64,000 nt of DNA from an uncultured Rhizobiaceae group bacterium (GCA_947501445.1 CANMVS010000025.1:1-64000), one strand, 5' to 3'; positions 25,731 through 35,232 are shown, counted from the stretch's first letter. Numbers and translations are program-made. Notes: generated by a model from the letters alone, not told the origin.

Positions 25731-27979
25731 TGGCTATGGATCACGACAAGACAAATGGTTTCAAGGTTGTCGGTACCCGTCCGAACAGGCCCGACGGGGT
25801 AGACAAGGTTACCGGCCGGGCAAAGTTCGGTGCCGATGCCTATGCCCCCGGCATGTTGCATGCGGCAATCGTGCGGTCACCCCATGCCCATGCCCGCATT
25901 TTGAGCATTGATACATCAAAGGCAGAAGCGCTGAGCAGCGTCAAAGCTGTCGTAACACGGGCGGATTTCGCCGAGGGCCTGACTGGTGAAAACTGGAATA
26001 TTCTCGAAAACGTCATGGCAGGCGACACTGCTCTCTATGATGGCCACGCTGTTGCTGCCGTAGCAGCAACCACGCCGCTGGCGGCGCGCGATGCAGCAAA
26101 ACTGATCAAGGTTGAATATGAGCCCATGCCCCACGTCACTGATGTGGACAAGGCGATGGCTGCCGATGCGCCGATTATTCGCGCGGGTGCTGCAGACAGT
26201 TCGGTTCCGTCCGGTCTGCACGCCAATGTTGTTCGCTACCATGAAAGTGGCCACGGCGATGTCGCGACAGGTTTTGACGAAGCGGATGTGGTGATTGAAG
26301 ACAGCTTCAAGACCGAGGCAACCCATCAGGGGTATATCGAACCGCATGCCTGTCTGGCCCAGCTTGGGCCGGATGGCAAAGGTGAAGTCTGGTGCTGCAC
26401 ACAGGGCCATTTCAACGTGCAGAAAGTTTGCGCTGCACTGCTGGGCACGGATTCCAGCCAGTTGCGTGTAACCGCATCTGAAATTGGTGGCGGCTTCGGC
26501 GGCAAGACTGTGGTCTTCATAGAGCCCGTCGCACTGGCACTTTCCCGCAAGGCCAGCCGGTCAGTCAAACTGGTGATGAGCCGGTCTGAGGTATTCCGTG
26601 CAACCGGCCCGACAGCCTCAACGTCCATGGACATCAAAATCGGCATGACCAGGGAAGGCAGGATCACAGCGGCAGAGGGCATATTCCGATTGCAGGGTGG
26701 GGCTTTTCCCGGTGCACCCATGGAATTTACCGCCATGTGTGCCTTTGCACCCTATGATTTGAATAATGTTCGCCAGATTGGCTATGACGTCCTGTCCAAT
26801 CGTCCGAAACAGGCAGCCTATCGGGCACCCGGCTCACCGATGGCAGCTTTCGCGGTTGAATCGGTCGTTGACGAATTGTGCAAGAAGCTTGGTCTGGATC
26901 CGCTTGAAGTGCGCCTGATGAACGCATCAAAAGAGGGAACCAAGGCCTCCTATGGGCCGCGTTTTGATCGCATCGGTCTGGTGGAGACACTGGAAGCTGC
27001 AAGAGATCATCCCCACTATTCGGCACCTTTAGCCGAAGGGCAGGGGCGTGGTGTTTCGTGCGGGTTCTGGTTTAATCATGGTGGCGAAACGTCGGTTTCT
27101 CTTGCACTTTCTGAAGATGGGACTGCGGCTTTGTCTGTCGGAACACCGGACATTGGCGGTTCGCGGGCCGCATTGGGACAGATGGTTGCCGAGGAACTGG
27201 GCATACCTTACGAGAAGATCCGTACCACGATCGCCGACACGGCCACCCTTGGCTACAACGAGATCAGCCACGGATCACGTGTGACCTATGCCAGTGGTCT
27301 GGCTGCCATCAAGGCATCACGTGATGCTGTGCAAAAACTTTGCGCCCGCGCCGCAGCCAAATGGGGCATTGATGAAGAAGCCGTGGTTTGGGAAGACGGT
27401 TATGCGAAACCATCCGGCCCCAACGCTGGCAGCTTTGAACCGATTTCGCTGGCTGAGATTGCCAGTACCATGGGGCAGACCGGCGGTCCGATTGCCGGCC
27501 ATTTTGAAGCAACACCTGAAGGGGCAGGCGTGAGCTTTGCCACCCATATTGTTGACGCCGAAGTCGATGACGAAACCGGTCAGACAAAGGTCGTGCGCTA
27601 CACGGTTGTTCAGGATGCCGGTAAGGCTATTCATCCCACCTATGTTGAGGGGCAGTTTCAGGGCGGTGCTGCGCAGGGCATCGGTTGGGCTTTGAACGAG
27701 GAATATATCTACGGTGAAGATGGCCGACTGCAAAATTCCATTTTCCTGGATTATCGCATTCCGGTGGCTTCGGATTTGCCAATGATCGATACGGTTATTG
27801 TCGAGGTTCCAAACCCCGGTCATCCCTACGGTGTGCGCGGTGTGGGTGAAACATCCATCTGTCCGCCGCTGGCGGCCATCGCCAATGCCGTGTCGAATGC
27901 GGCGGGTGTGCGTTTGAAACACCTGCCCATGTCGCCACCACGCATTCGCGAAGCGCTGGATCAGCAGGCAAATGGTTGA
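25730..27979 (+). CDS. molybdenum hydroxylase large subunit
   Basis: A 749-residue molybdopterin cytosine dinucleotide-type catalytic subunit. It starts VGTRPNRPDGVDKVTGRAKFG, has the glycine-rich ASEIGGGFGGKT around residue 245, AYRAPGSPMAAFAVES around 364, and the C-terminal GVRGVGETSICPPLAA with the catalytic glutamate. The AYxCSFR active-site loop of form I CO dehydrogenase is absent, so this is not a true CO oxidiser. The AYRAPG loop fits hydroxylases of aromatic or N-heterocyclic compounds and aldehydes. The substrate is unknown. Confidence 0.92.
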   Translation: MAMDHDKTNGFKVVGTRPNRPDGVDKVTGRAKFGADAYAPGMLHAAIVRSPHAHARILSIDTSKAEALSSVKAVVTRADFAEGLTGENWNILENVMAGDTALYDGHAVAAVAATTPLAARDAAKLIKVEYEPMPHVTDVDKAMAADAPIIRAGAADSSVPSGLHANVVRYHESGHGDVATGFDEADVVIEDSFKTEATHQGYIEPHACLAQLGPDGKGEVWCCTQGHFNVQKVCAALLGTDSSQLRVTASEIGGGFGGKTVVFIEPVALALSRKASRSVKLVMSRSEVFRATGPTASTSMDIKIGMTREGRITAAEGIFRLQGGAFPGAPMEFTAMCAFAPYDLNNVRQIGYDVLSNRPKQAAYRAPGSPMAAFAVESVVDELCKKLGLDPLEVRLMNASKEGTKASYGPRFDRIGLVETLEAARDHPHYSAPLAEGQGRGVSCGFWFNHGGETSVSLALSEDGTAALSVGTPDIGGSRAALGQMVAEELGIPYEKIRTTIADTATLGYNEISHGSRVTYASGLAAIKASRDAVQKLCARAAAKWGIDEEAVVWEDGYAKPSGPNAGSFEPISLAEIASTMGQTGGPIAGHFEATPEGAGVSFATHIVDAEVDDETGQTKVVRYTVVQDAGKAIHPTYVEGQFQGGAAQGIGWALNEEYIYGEDGRLQNSIFLDYRIPVASDLPMIDTVIVEVPNPGHPYGVRGVGETSICPPLAAIANAVSNAAGVRLKHLPMSPPRIREALDQQANG

Positions 27980-28217
27980 AGTAACCCTTTGGTCCGGTCT
28001 GAAGTCCTTCACAGGTGGGCAGCAAACGGTTGAGGTTGAAGCAAAAAATGTCGGCGAGCTGCTTGAAGCACTCGCAGACAAATATCCCGCGCTACAGCCG
28101 ACTATCGAGGCAGGCGTATCTGTGGCGGTGGATGGCAAAATCATCGCCAGCAGTCTGACCGAACCGATAAACGCTGATAGCGAAGTCTTTTTGTTGCAGC
28201 AATTGAAGGGCGGCTAG
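27972..28217 (+). CDS. MoaD/ThiS-family sulfur carrier-like protein
   Basis: An 81-residue beta-grasp protein that ends LLQQLKGG; the C-terminal Gly-Gly is needed for thiocarboxylation. It overlaps the large subunit gene by eight bases and so is made with the hydroxylase. The natural role of MoaD is sulfur donation to molybdopterin. A dedicated copy could help cofactor assembly for this enzyme. A ubiquitin-like role cannot be excluded. Confidence 0.8.
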   Translation: MVEVTLWSGLKSFTGGQQTVEVEAKNVGELLEALADKYPALQPTIEAGVSVAVDGKIIASSLTEPINADSEVFLLQQLKGG

Positions 28218-28223
28218 AGCCAA

Positions 28224-28257
28224 AAACACTTCTGAGTGATTAACCTCAGAAGTGTTT
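28224..28257 (+). terminator. strong intrinsic terminator
   Basis: AAACACTTCTGAG and CTCAGAAGTGTTT form a perfect 13-base stem with an eight-base loop, starting six bases after the MoaD-like stop. It closes the hydroxylase operon. Confidence 0.8.
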
Positions 28258-28316
28258 GTTCCAGGCCATTCAATCCCGTAGCATTCTTACTCTTCTGATT
28301 TGAGTAAGGTGCTGCA

Positions 28317-28757
28317 ATGATTTTACATCGTCAGACTTGTCAGCTGCCCACAAGGCTAACTCTGGTGTGCCTGCTTTTGCTTGGCTCACTGACCAACGCC
28401 CTGGCCGCACAGATCATGACGGCACAGGAGGCGTCAAAACTGTCGCAAACCGGTGAAATCCTGTTGATTGACATTCGCCGGCCGGAGGAGTGGAAACAGA
28501 CAGGCGTTGCGCAATCGGCGGTTCTCAATTCCATGCATGAGCCGGGATTTATTGCGCGTCTGGATATCCTGACAAAGGGCGACAAAAGCCAACCCGTGGC
28601 GCTGATTTGCGCGCGGGGAAACCGTTCCACCTGGCTGACCGGTGAACTGGAAAAACGTGGATATGAGAATATTATCAATGTGACCGAGGGCATGCTGGGC
28701 AGCAACGATCAAAACGGCTGGCTGCGCGCGCAATTGCCGATCCGCAAAATTGAATGA
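28317..28757 (+). CDS. periplasmic rhodanese-like protein
   Basis: A 146-residue protein with an N-terminal signal peptide (hydrophobic LVCLLLLGSLTNALA) and one rhodanese domain. The active-site loop is ICARGNRS, with the catalytic cysteine and following arginine, and the CH2-like sequence ending is present. Rhodaneses transfer sulfane sulfur. It lies beyond the terminator of the hydroxylase operon, so it may have its own promoter. A link to the MoaD-like gene is possible but its export to the periplasm argues against direct sulfur delivery to it. Confidence 0.85.
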   Translation: MILHRQTCQLPTRLTLVCLLLLGSLTNALAAQIMTAQEASKLSQTGEILLIDIRRPEEWKQTGVAQSAVLNSMHEPGFIARLDILTKGDKSQPVALICARGNRSTWLTGELEKRGYENIINVTEGMLGSNDQNGWLRAQLPIRKIE

Positions 28758-28763
28758 CGCATC

Positions 28764-28798
28764 CAGGTCTTGCCGGTTCCGTCAGAACCTGAATTGCC
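28764..28798. repeat. 35-base repeat, copy 2
   Basis: Second copy of the element at 24256-24290, found seven bases after the rhodanese stop codon. Its CAGGT/ACCTG arms are the same. It may act as a weak terminator or be a dispersed repeat of this genome. Confidence 0.55.
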
Positions 28799-28991
28799 AT
28801 AAATAGGCTTTCTGCGCAATTTGTGAGTTTCTCCACAGTCAATTGCAATCAAAAAATGCACCCTGCGCCCGGGTTGGTTCTCTTCGGTTTTTCATTGGGG
28901 ATCAACCAGATTGTGACCGCCTGTCAATTGCGGTCCCATTGGGGTGAGCGTGACGATTACTTGCCACACAATTGCCCTTGATTTCGTATAT

Positions 28992-29015
28992 CAACATTGG
29001 TGTTACCCAATGTTG
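28992..29015. promoter_or_regulatory. perfect inverted repeat upstream of the ThDP enzyme gene
   Basis: CAACATTGG and CCAATGTTG separated by six bases. It lies about 180 bases upstream of the ThDP enzyme start and could be an operator or a transcript hairpin. Confidence 0.3.
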
Positions 29016-29191
29016 AGCGTTCCAGGGGTGGGTTCTGGCTCGATCTTTCCATATCGCGGTGTGATGGCGGGTGGGTTCGATTTTCAGATAAATTTCCACT
29101 CATGTGCGTACCAAAAATCATTGGGACTGGCATATCTGTGGCGTGATCAAAACGAGGAATAAATAGACGAAGCTAGCGATGGAGACTGACC

Positions 29192-30922
29192 ATGCGTGTT
29201 TACGAAGCAGTCGTTGCAGCCCTTGAGTCAATTGGCGTTGACGCTGCCTTTGGCGGTGCCGGGGAAAATGCCGCCGGAATGATGTTGGCGCTTGATAAAT
29301 CAGATCAGATCCGACCAATCATCGCAAAAAACGAACAGGGTGCAGCCTTCATGGCCTGCGGTTATGCCATGTTCACCGACAAGCTGGGCGTATGTTTTGC
29401 AACAGCAGGTCCTGGTGCCTTCAATCTGATTTCAGGACTGTGTGTTGCACTGACGGATTCTTATCCCGTGCTTGCGGTGACCGGTTATTCAACGGTTGCC
29501 TGGGATGGCAGGGGAACGCTGAATGAAACATCGGGGCTGTTTCGCACACCAAATTCAGCCATGATGTTTGATGCGGTTACCAAGAAAGATCCGGAAACCG
29601 GAGAGCCGGCCAATTACCTGGTTACCAGCGCTGATGATCTCATGCCGACTTTGCAAAAGGCAATCGAGGTGGCCTATTCCGGGCGACCTGGCCCTGTTCA
29701 TGTTGCTGTGGCCGAGGATATCACCGATCCCGCCATCAAGGTGAGCAATTTCAGTCCACTGCGCATTCCATTTGACCCGGTCAAACCCGATCAGGCCCGT
29801 GTGGACGGGGCTGCGACACTTCTTGCCGCCACAATCAACGAAGGAAAGCGGGTTGTGCTTCTTTCCGGATTTGGCGCCATATTGAGCGGCGCCAATGAGG
29901 CGGTGCTGGCATTCGTCGAGCGGTTCCAAATCCCTGTGGTGACCACCATGGATGGCAAGGGGATTGTCGACGAGGAGCACGATCTGGCCATCGGTCTTTA
30001 TTGTGACAGCGGTCACAAGGCCGCCTGGGAGATATTTGACAGTGCAGATGTTATCATTGCACTGGGCAATTCCTTCGCCCAACACGCGACATTTGATTTC
30101 AGCGATAAGCTGTTTGACGAACGGGCGCTGGTTCACATCAACATCGACGCCGCCGAGATTGACAAGGTCTATCGGGCTGATCATGCCATCATCTCTGATG
30201 CAAAACTTGCGATTGCGGCCTTGCACGAGGCTATGGATGATCGTGTTGGTCCGGTGGCTGCTCAGGATTATCGCCCGAAGGACTATGACGAGCGTTTTAT
30301 CATTTCGCCCACACCCAAACTTCATCCCGGCAGAATGGTTCAGGCCATTTCGCGCATGCTGCCGGATCGCGGGGTTGTTCTGGCGGATGCGGGTGCCCAT
30401 GCCGCCTGGTGCGGATACTACCTTGAACTGAACGAAGGGCAGAATTTTCGCAAACCCGGCACCTATGGCCCGATGGGCATAGCGGTCAATGGCGCTTTGG
30501 GCGTGAAATATGCCGATATGGATCGCACGGTTGTTGCTGCCGTTGGGGACGGTTCGTATCTGATGTCGGGCTTTGAGCTGATGACTGCAGTTCAATATGA
30601 CATCCCGGTCATCTGGGTGATTTTCAACGACCGGGAATTCAAGCTCATCAAGCTCTATCAGATCGCTGCGTTCAGGCGCTGTGGTCTGGTTGAATTCGAC
30701 AATCCGGACTATGCCGCCTATGCGCGCGCCTGCGGTGCACAAGGTTACACGGTTGACCGACTTAACGAATTCGAAGACGTCTTCGCCACCGCGCTTGCAT
30801 CACGCAAACCGACACTCATCGATGCAAGAATTACCCGCCTGGCGCTGCCAAACTACAGTCCCGATCCCGATGGGATCCTCTCGGCGATATTTGATCGTGT
30901 GAGAGAACGGTTCGGGGCCTGA
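29192..30922 (+). CDS. thiamine diphosphate-dependent enzyme, acetolactate synthase/decarboxylase family
   Basis: A 576-residue ThDP enzyme with the PYR, central and PP domains in order. The conserved glutamate is in AKNEQGAAFMACGYA near residue 50. The diphosphate-binding motif starts GDGSYLMSGFELMTA near residue 452 and ends IFNDREFKL. The family includes acetolactate synthases, benzoylformate and oxalyl-CoA decarboxylases and sulfopyruvate-type enzymes. It has no regulatory subunit gene beside it, so a catabolic decarboxylase or lyase is more likely than branched-chain amino acid synthesis. Confidence 0.85.
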   Translation: MRVYEAVVAALESIGVDAAFGGAGENAAGMMLALDKSDQIRPIIAKNEQGAAFMACGYAMFTDKLGVCFATAGPGAFNLISGLCVALTDSYPVLAVTGYSTVAWDGRGTLNETSGLFRTPNSAMMFDAVTKKDPETGEPANYLVTSADDLMPTLQKAIEVAYSGRPGPVHVAVAEDITDPAIKVSNFSPLRIPFDPVKPDQARVDGAATLLAATINEGKRVVLLSGFGAILSGANEAVLAFVERFQIPVVTTMDGKGIVDEEHDLAIGLYCDSGHKAAWEIFDSADVIIALGNSFAQHATFDFSDKLFDERALVHINIDAAEIDKVYRADHAIISDAKLAIAALHEAMDDRVGPVAAQDYRPKDYDERFIISPTPKLHPGRMVQAISRMLPDRGVVLADAGAHAAWCGYYLELNEGQNFRKPGTYGPMGIAVNGALGVKYADMDRTVVAAVGDGSYLMSGFELMTAVQYDIPVIWVIFNDREFKLIKLYQIAAFRRCGLVEFDNPDYAAYARACGAQGYTVDRLNEFEDVFATALASRKPTLIDARITRLALPNYSPDPDGILSAIFDRVRERFGA

Positions 30923-31004
30923 GGTATCAGCCTCAATTCAGCATAGCAGATAGAATGGTGTGCATTTGGCACACGAAATTATCGGTTCACCAACGGAGGG
31001 GCGA

Positions 31005-33806
31005 ATGTCGAGCTGGAAGGAAGAATACAAAGGGGGGTCTGCCGAGGCAGAGCGCGTGGAATTTGAACAATTGACGCAACTGATGCTCGACGCGCAATTG
31101 AAGTCCCGCAAGGCGGCAGGTGCCAGGCATGTCGATCGGGCGTTTCATGCAAAATCCATCGCCGCGTGCGGTGGTGCGCATTTTCGATTTGCCGATGATC
31201 TGCCGGATGACCTGCAAATCGGATTTGCGCAACCGGGACAGCAGTATGAAGCCCAAGTTCGCATTTCCAATGCGGCTTCCTCAGCCAAGCCAGATGACGA
31301 AAAGGATTTGCGCGGTCTGGCGGTGCGCATTCGGGTTTCTCACGACGAGCACCACGACCTGCTGGCAACAAATTTCCCGATACCCCACGCACGTGATGCC
31401 CGCCAATTTGTACTCTTTGCCCACGCGGTCGCCGGAGGGCGTTTGTCACGCATCAAGGGGATATTGAAGCTCTTTTTTCAACTGGGGCCGGCGGAAACCG
31501 TTCGCATGTTGAAAAACATCCGATCTGCCTTGCACACATCCGAAAGTCTGGCGATGGAATCCTACTGGAGCCGCGGAGCCATTCGCTGGGGTGATGAGGC
31601 TGTACGCTATATTTTCAAACCGGTTGCGGATGTTGCGCCGCTGAAAGACAGTTTTTCCGGAGCAGGGCATCTTGGTGCCGAATTCATGACGCGCCAGATG
31701 CGCGGCGATATTGAATTTGATCTTTATGTCCAGCGTTTCATCAATGAAAAATCAACGCCGATCGAAGACGCCGCTGTTGAATGGAGCGAGAGCGTATCCG
31801 CACCTGTTCACGTGGCGACACTTGTTCTGCCGCAGCGGGATTTGAGCGCTGTGGATGCGCGCGCCGAGCAGCGCGTGATCAACGACATGGGGTTCAATCC
31901 ATGGAATACGACGGAAGAGTTCCGGCCTCTGGGCCATCTCAATCGGGCAAGAAAGGCTGCTTATGATGGCTCGTTGGCCCATCGTCAGACGCGCCGGTTC
32001 AAGGAGCCGAGACCACCCATTCAAAATCGTATTTTCGGCACGGCAGCACGCTCCATTTTGCGCACCATCAATCGCTACCGCCCCTGGCATCGCCTTCCAT
32101 TGCTTGTCAGTCTCCTGAATCTCGATGCATTACGTCATGACCTGCGGGTTCATAATCTGCTTGACACCGAACCGCGCGAGGCACCACCGCAGGCCCGAAA
32201 TATTCCGGCGCAAACAACTGATGATGCGCGCATGTATCGCTCATATGAAGGCAGCTCAAATGATTTGAGTGCACCTGACATGGGAGCTGTCGGCCAGACG
32301 TTCGGGCGCAATATGCCAGCGCAGGAGCAATCCGTTGATGATCCCAATCCGGTAACGGTCTGCCGGGAGCTGATGGATAGAAAGACATTCATTCCGGCGA
32401 CAATCGTCAATGTTCTTGCTGCAGGCTGGATCCAGTTCCAGGTTCATGACTGGGTGGCCCACGCGCGTCACAAGCTCGGCGAAAAGGATTTGATTGTCCC
32501 GATACCGGACAAATATCCGCCCTTTGCCAATACGCCAGAAGGTGAAGCCGAACGGATGATGCGTATTGCCGGCAACATTCCTCATCCAAACGCGACAGGT
32601 GACGGCATCTTGTTTGCCAATGCGTCGTCACATTGGTGGGATGGATCGCAAGTCTACGGATATGATGCCAAGAACGCCAGGAAGCTGCGCGAGGGCGCCA
32701 AATTGCGCCTTGATGAAAATGGCTATCTGCCGGAAAATATCCATGGTTTCGAAATGACCGGCTTTAATGAAAGCTGGTGGATGGGCCTGAGTGTTCTGCA
32801 CACGTTGTTTGCCCGTGAACACAATGTTCTGTGTGATGAGTTGCAAAAGGCCTATCCGACCTGGGATGACGAGCGGACATACCAGACGGCACGGTTGATC
32901 GTATCGGCGCTGATCGCAAAAATTCATACCGTCGAATGGACACCGGCAATTTTGGCAACCGAAGCGCTGGACATTGGCATGAAGACCAACTGGTATGGGC
33001 CGCCCTCCGGTGACTGGTTAACGAAGCTCGGCATATGGCTGACCGATACCCATGCGCTCAAAGGCATCCCGCAAACGTTGCCTGACCACCACAGTGCACC
33101 CTATTCGCTGACAGAGGAATTTGCCACGGTTTACCGCATGCATCCGCTTATTCCGGACGACTACATTTTCTATAATTTCGAAACAGGCAAAGAACGCAGC
33201 CGCAAAAGCTTTACTGAAATTCAGGGCGCCATGTCGGACGATGAGTTCAGAAAACTTGGCATGCGTGATGCGCTTTATTCGTTCGGCATTGCGCATCCCG
33301 GTGCCATCACACTGCACAATTTCCCCCGCACGCTGCAGAATTTCCACCGTGAAGGCGAAACGATTGATCTTTCCGTCGTTGATATTGTGCGCACCCGCGC
33401 CCGTCATGTGCCGCGCTACAATGAGTTTCGTCAAAAGCTGCATATGCCTGCCGTGCGTGATTTTGATGAGATGACCGCCAGTCAGGAAACAAACCGCAAG
33501 CTGCAGGAAATCTATGGCAAGGTCGATAATGTTGATACCGTCGTCGGCTTGCTGGGTGAGAACCCGCCGGATGGATTTGGTTTCAGCGATACGGCCTTTC
33601 GTATCTTTATCCTCATGGCTTCGCGCCGGCTGCAAAGCGACCGCTTTTTGACAGTTGATTTCCGTCCGGAAGTCTATTCACCGCTCGGTATGGACTGGAT
33701 CGAAAACAACACGATGACGAGTGTCATATTGCGTCACTGTCCGGAACTGGCGTCGGTCATTCCCAAAGGTGGCAATGCTTTTGCGCCGTGGCGCCCGATC
33801 TATTGA
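31005..33806 (+). CDS. catalase-like / alpha-dioxygenase-type haem peroxidase fusion
   Basis: A 933-residue two-haem protein. Residues 40-340 form a catalase-like domain: the distal histidine is His48 in AFHAKSIAACGGAHF, the core is RGLAVRIRVSHDEHHDLL, and a proximal RxxxY motif is found at Arg316-Tyr320. Residues 420-930 form an animal-type haem peroxidase of the alpha-dioxygenase/COX group: distal His481 in QFQVHDWVAH, REHN at 604-607, and the paired catalytic Tyr710 and proximal His713 in VYRMHPLIPDDY. GGAGGGG precedes the ATG at 31005; the track starts 15 residues earlier. The predicted reaction is fatty acid oxygenation followed by hydroperoxide rearrangement. Confidence 0.82.
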   Translation: MSSWKEEYKGGSAEAERVEFEQLTQLMLDAQLKSRKAAGARHVDRAFHAKSIAACGGAHFRFADDLPDDLQIGFAQPGQQYEAQVRISNAASSAKPDDEKDLRGLAVRIRVSHDEHHDLLATNFPIPHARDARQFVLFAHAVAGGRLSRIKGILKLFFQLGPAETVRMLKNIRSALHTSESLAMESYWSRGAIRWGDEAVRYIFKPVADVAPLKDSFSGAGHLGAEFMTRQMRGDIEFDLYVQRFINEKSTPIEDAAVEWSESVSAPVHVATLVLPQRDLSAVDARAEQRVINDMGFNPWNTTEEFRPLGHLNRARKAAYDGSLAHRQTRRFKEPRPPIQNRIFGTAARSILRTINRYRPWHRLPLLVSLLNLDALRHDLRVHNLLDTEPREAPPQARNIPAQTTDDARMYRSYEGSSNDLSAPDMGAVGQTFGRNMPAQEQSVDDPNPVTVCRELMDRKTFIPATIVNVLAAGWIQFQVHDWVAHARHKLGEKDLIVPIPDKYPPFANTPEGEAERMMRIAGNIPHPNATGDGILFANASSHWWDGSQVYGYDAKNARKLREGAKLRLDENGYLPENIHGFEMTGFNESWWMGLSVLHTLFAREHNVLCDELQKAYPTWDDERTYQTARLIVSALIAKIHTVEWTPAILATEALDIGMKTNWYGPPSGDWLTKLGIWLTDTHALKGIPQTLPDHHSAPYSLTEEFATVYRMHPLIPDDYIFYNFETGKERSRKSFTEIQGAMSDDEFRKLGMRDALYSFGIAHPGAITLHNFPRTLQNFHREGETIDLSVVDIVRTRARHVPRYNEFRQKLHMPAVRDFDEMTASQETNRKLQEIYGKVDNVDTVVGLLGENPPDGFGFSDTAFRIFILMASRRLQSDRFLTVDFRPEVYSPLGMDWIENNTMTSVILRHCPELASVIPKGGNAFAPWRPIY

Positions 33807-33846
33807 ACCAACGTTTTTCACACGCAGTCCATCACGGAGAGATGCA

Positions 33847-35217
33847 ATGGTTGATCATCCCGGTTTAGACGCATTTTTGAAACAGCCCCTTTCGCGCACG
33901 CTGTGGGGCAGACGAACCCGGCGCGTCAGCCGCGGCAGCGATGTTGAAGCGGGTTCGATGACCTATAAATCGTCCAATGAGCGCGCACCGCTGTGCGCGC
34001 TTGAGGAGGCTATTCTGATTGCGGCAACGGGTGCTTCGGGCCTCACCATGCCCGATCGACCCTTTGCCGATCCAAAAACCGGTGATCCGATCATGGCAAA
34101 GCCGAACCTGATGATGCAGGGCCGCACCGCCGGTAGTCCGGATAATGCGCAGGGCACGCACTTTTTCATGATCAACGACAGCGGCACCTATTTTCTGCGC
34201 CGCATTGAGCCTTTGGCGGCAGGGGTGGATGGCTGGACACCTGAAATTCTGATCGAGCGTGCCGAACGCACAAAGGTCAAGGTTCTGGACCGCCGCATAG
34301 ATGTGCCCGGAGATGATCGCGATTTTCCTGCCTATCTGGATTCAAACCGGTTTCTGTCCAACCTGCCGGGGACGACCATATTCTTTCCGGTCGTTGATCT
34401 GTCCCATCAATATATCAACGGTTTGATGTATCTTTTGACCCAGCCTGAAAAAGCGCGACCCGCCTTCGTCGATGACCGTAATTTTTACCAGCCTGCGGGC
34501 ATCAAGAAATGGATCAAGAGCGGTTTTTTGAACGAAGACATTAAAGTACCGCTCGGACTGATCAAGCAAATGCGCACGCAGATTGAAGCCGACCTGCTGG
34601 TGCAGAACCTGTTCCTTGTCACAGAAGCATTGGGCCTTGGTGGATGGATACACGGATCCATATCGCCACCGGTGCTGATGGGAGACCCCAAGTTTCGGGA
34701 TCGCTATGGCAATATGCTGGATTTTGATTACCAGTCACCACCCTGGAAACTGATGGATATTCTGCGTTGGCATACGCTGCCGATCAAAAAGATGGAGCAC
34801 ATTCGAACTCATGCAACGAGCCTGCGGCACAAGGGCGAATATCTGATCAAGGCGAAATGCCCACCCAATTATGATTCAATGTCTGAAGCTGTCGATACCG
34901 TTATGGCCGGCAAATTCGGACCGGAAGGCATCTATAAGGATACAGATCTTTTCAAGCACATTTACAAGGAAGATTATGGTGATCGCTACCTGGCTGAGGC
35001 GGCAGAATATGGTGGCGAGGTTGTGGAATGTGTTCGGGCAATATGTGATTATATCTACGATACCCATGGTCGGTTTCCGGCCCATTGCGATGCTATCGAG
35101 GCACCCGGAATCTGGCTGCAGACGCATCACATAGAAGAAGAATATTATGATCGCTTCTTCAAGAACGGCAAGACAGATGTCCATGCGGCCCATGACAGCC
35201 GCTGGCATGCGTCTTGA
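33847..35217 (+). CDS. nitroreductase-like conserved protein next to the haem fusion
   Basis: A 456-residue protein with no signal peptide. Stretches such as ALEEAILIAATGASGL and ADLLVQNLFLVTEALGLGGW resemble the nitroreductase (FMN) fold, but it is about twice the usual length and the rest is not recognised. The ATG at 33847 has GGAGAGATGCA upstream and lies 40 bases after the haem fusion gene. The track start at 33721 overlaps that gene and is rejected. It probably works with the oxygenase, perhaps as a reductase of its products. Confidence 0.65.
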   Translation: MVDHPGLDAFLKQPLSRTLWGRRTRRVSRGSDVEAGSMTYKSSNERAPLCALEEAILIAATGASGLTMPDRPFADPKTGDPIMAKPNLMMQGRTAGSPDNAQGTHFFMINDSGTYFLRRIEPLAAGVDGWTPEILIERAERTKVKVLDRRIDVPGDDRDFPAYLDSNRFLSNLPGTTIFFPVVDLSHQYINGLMYLLTQPEKARPAFVDDRNFYQPAGIKKWIKSGFLNEDIKVPLGLIKQMRTQIEADLLVQNLFLVTEALGLGGWIHGSISPPVLMGDPKFRDRYGNMLDFDYQSPPWKLMDILRWHTLPIKKMEHIRTHATSLRHKGEYLIKAKCPPNYDSMSEAVDTVMAGKFGPEGIYKDTDLFKHIYKEDYGDRYLAEAAEYGGEVVECVRAICDYIYDTHGRFPAHCDAIEAPGIWLQTHHIEEEYYDRFFKNGKTDVHAAHDSRWHAS

Positions 35218-35232
35218 GTGAGGCATTATTAG

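Larger units (their letters stand above)
28758..29191. other. intergenic stretch with repeat and hairpin
   Basis: About 430 bases without a supported gene. It contains the second 35-base repeat, an inverted repeat at 28992-29015 and the ribosome-binding site of the ThDP enzyme gene (GGAGACTGACC before the ATG). The small ORFs in both strands have no family features. Confidence 0.55.

Noticed and set aside
25730-27979. Form I CO dehydrogenase large subunit
   Set aside because: The AYxCSFR loop is absent; the protein has AYRAPG at that place.
29555-30742. 395-residue ORF on the minus strand
   Set aside because: It lies wholly antisense to the ThDP enzyme, whose motifs are clear, and its translation shows no family features.
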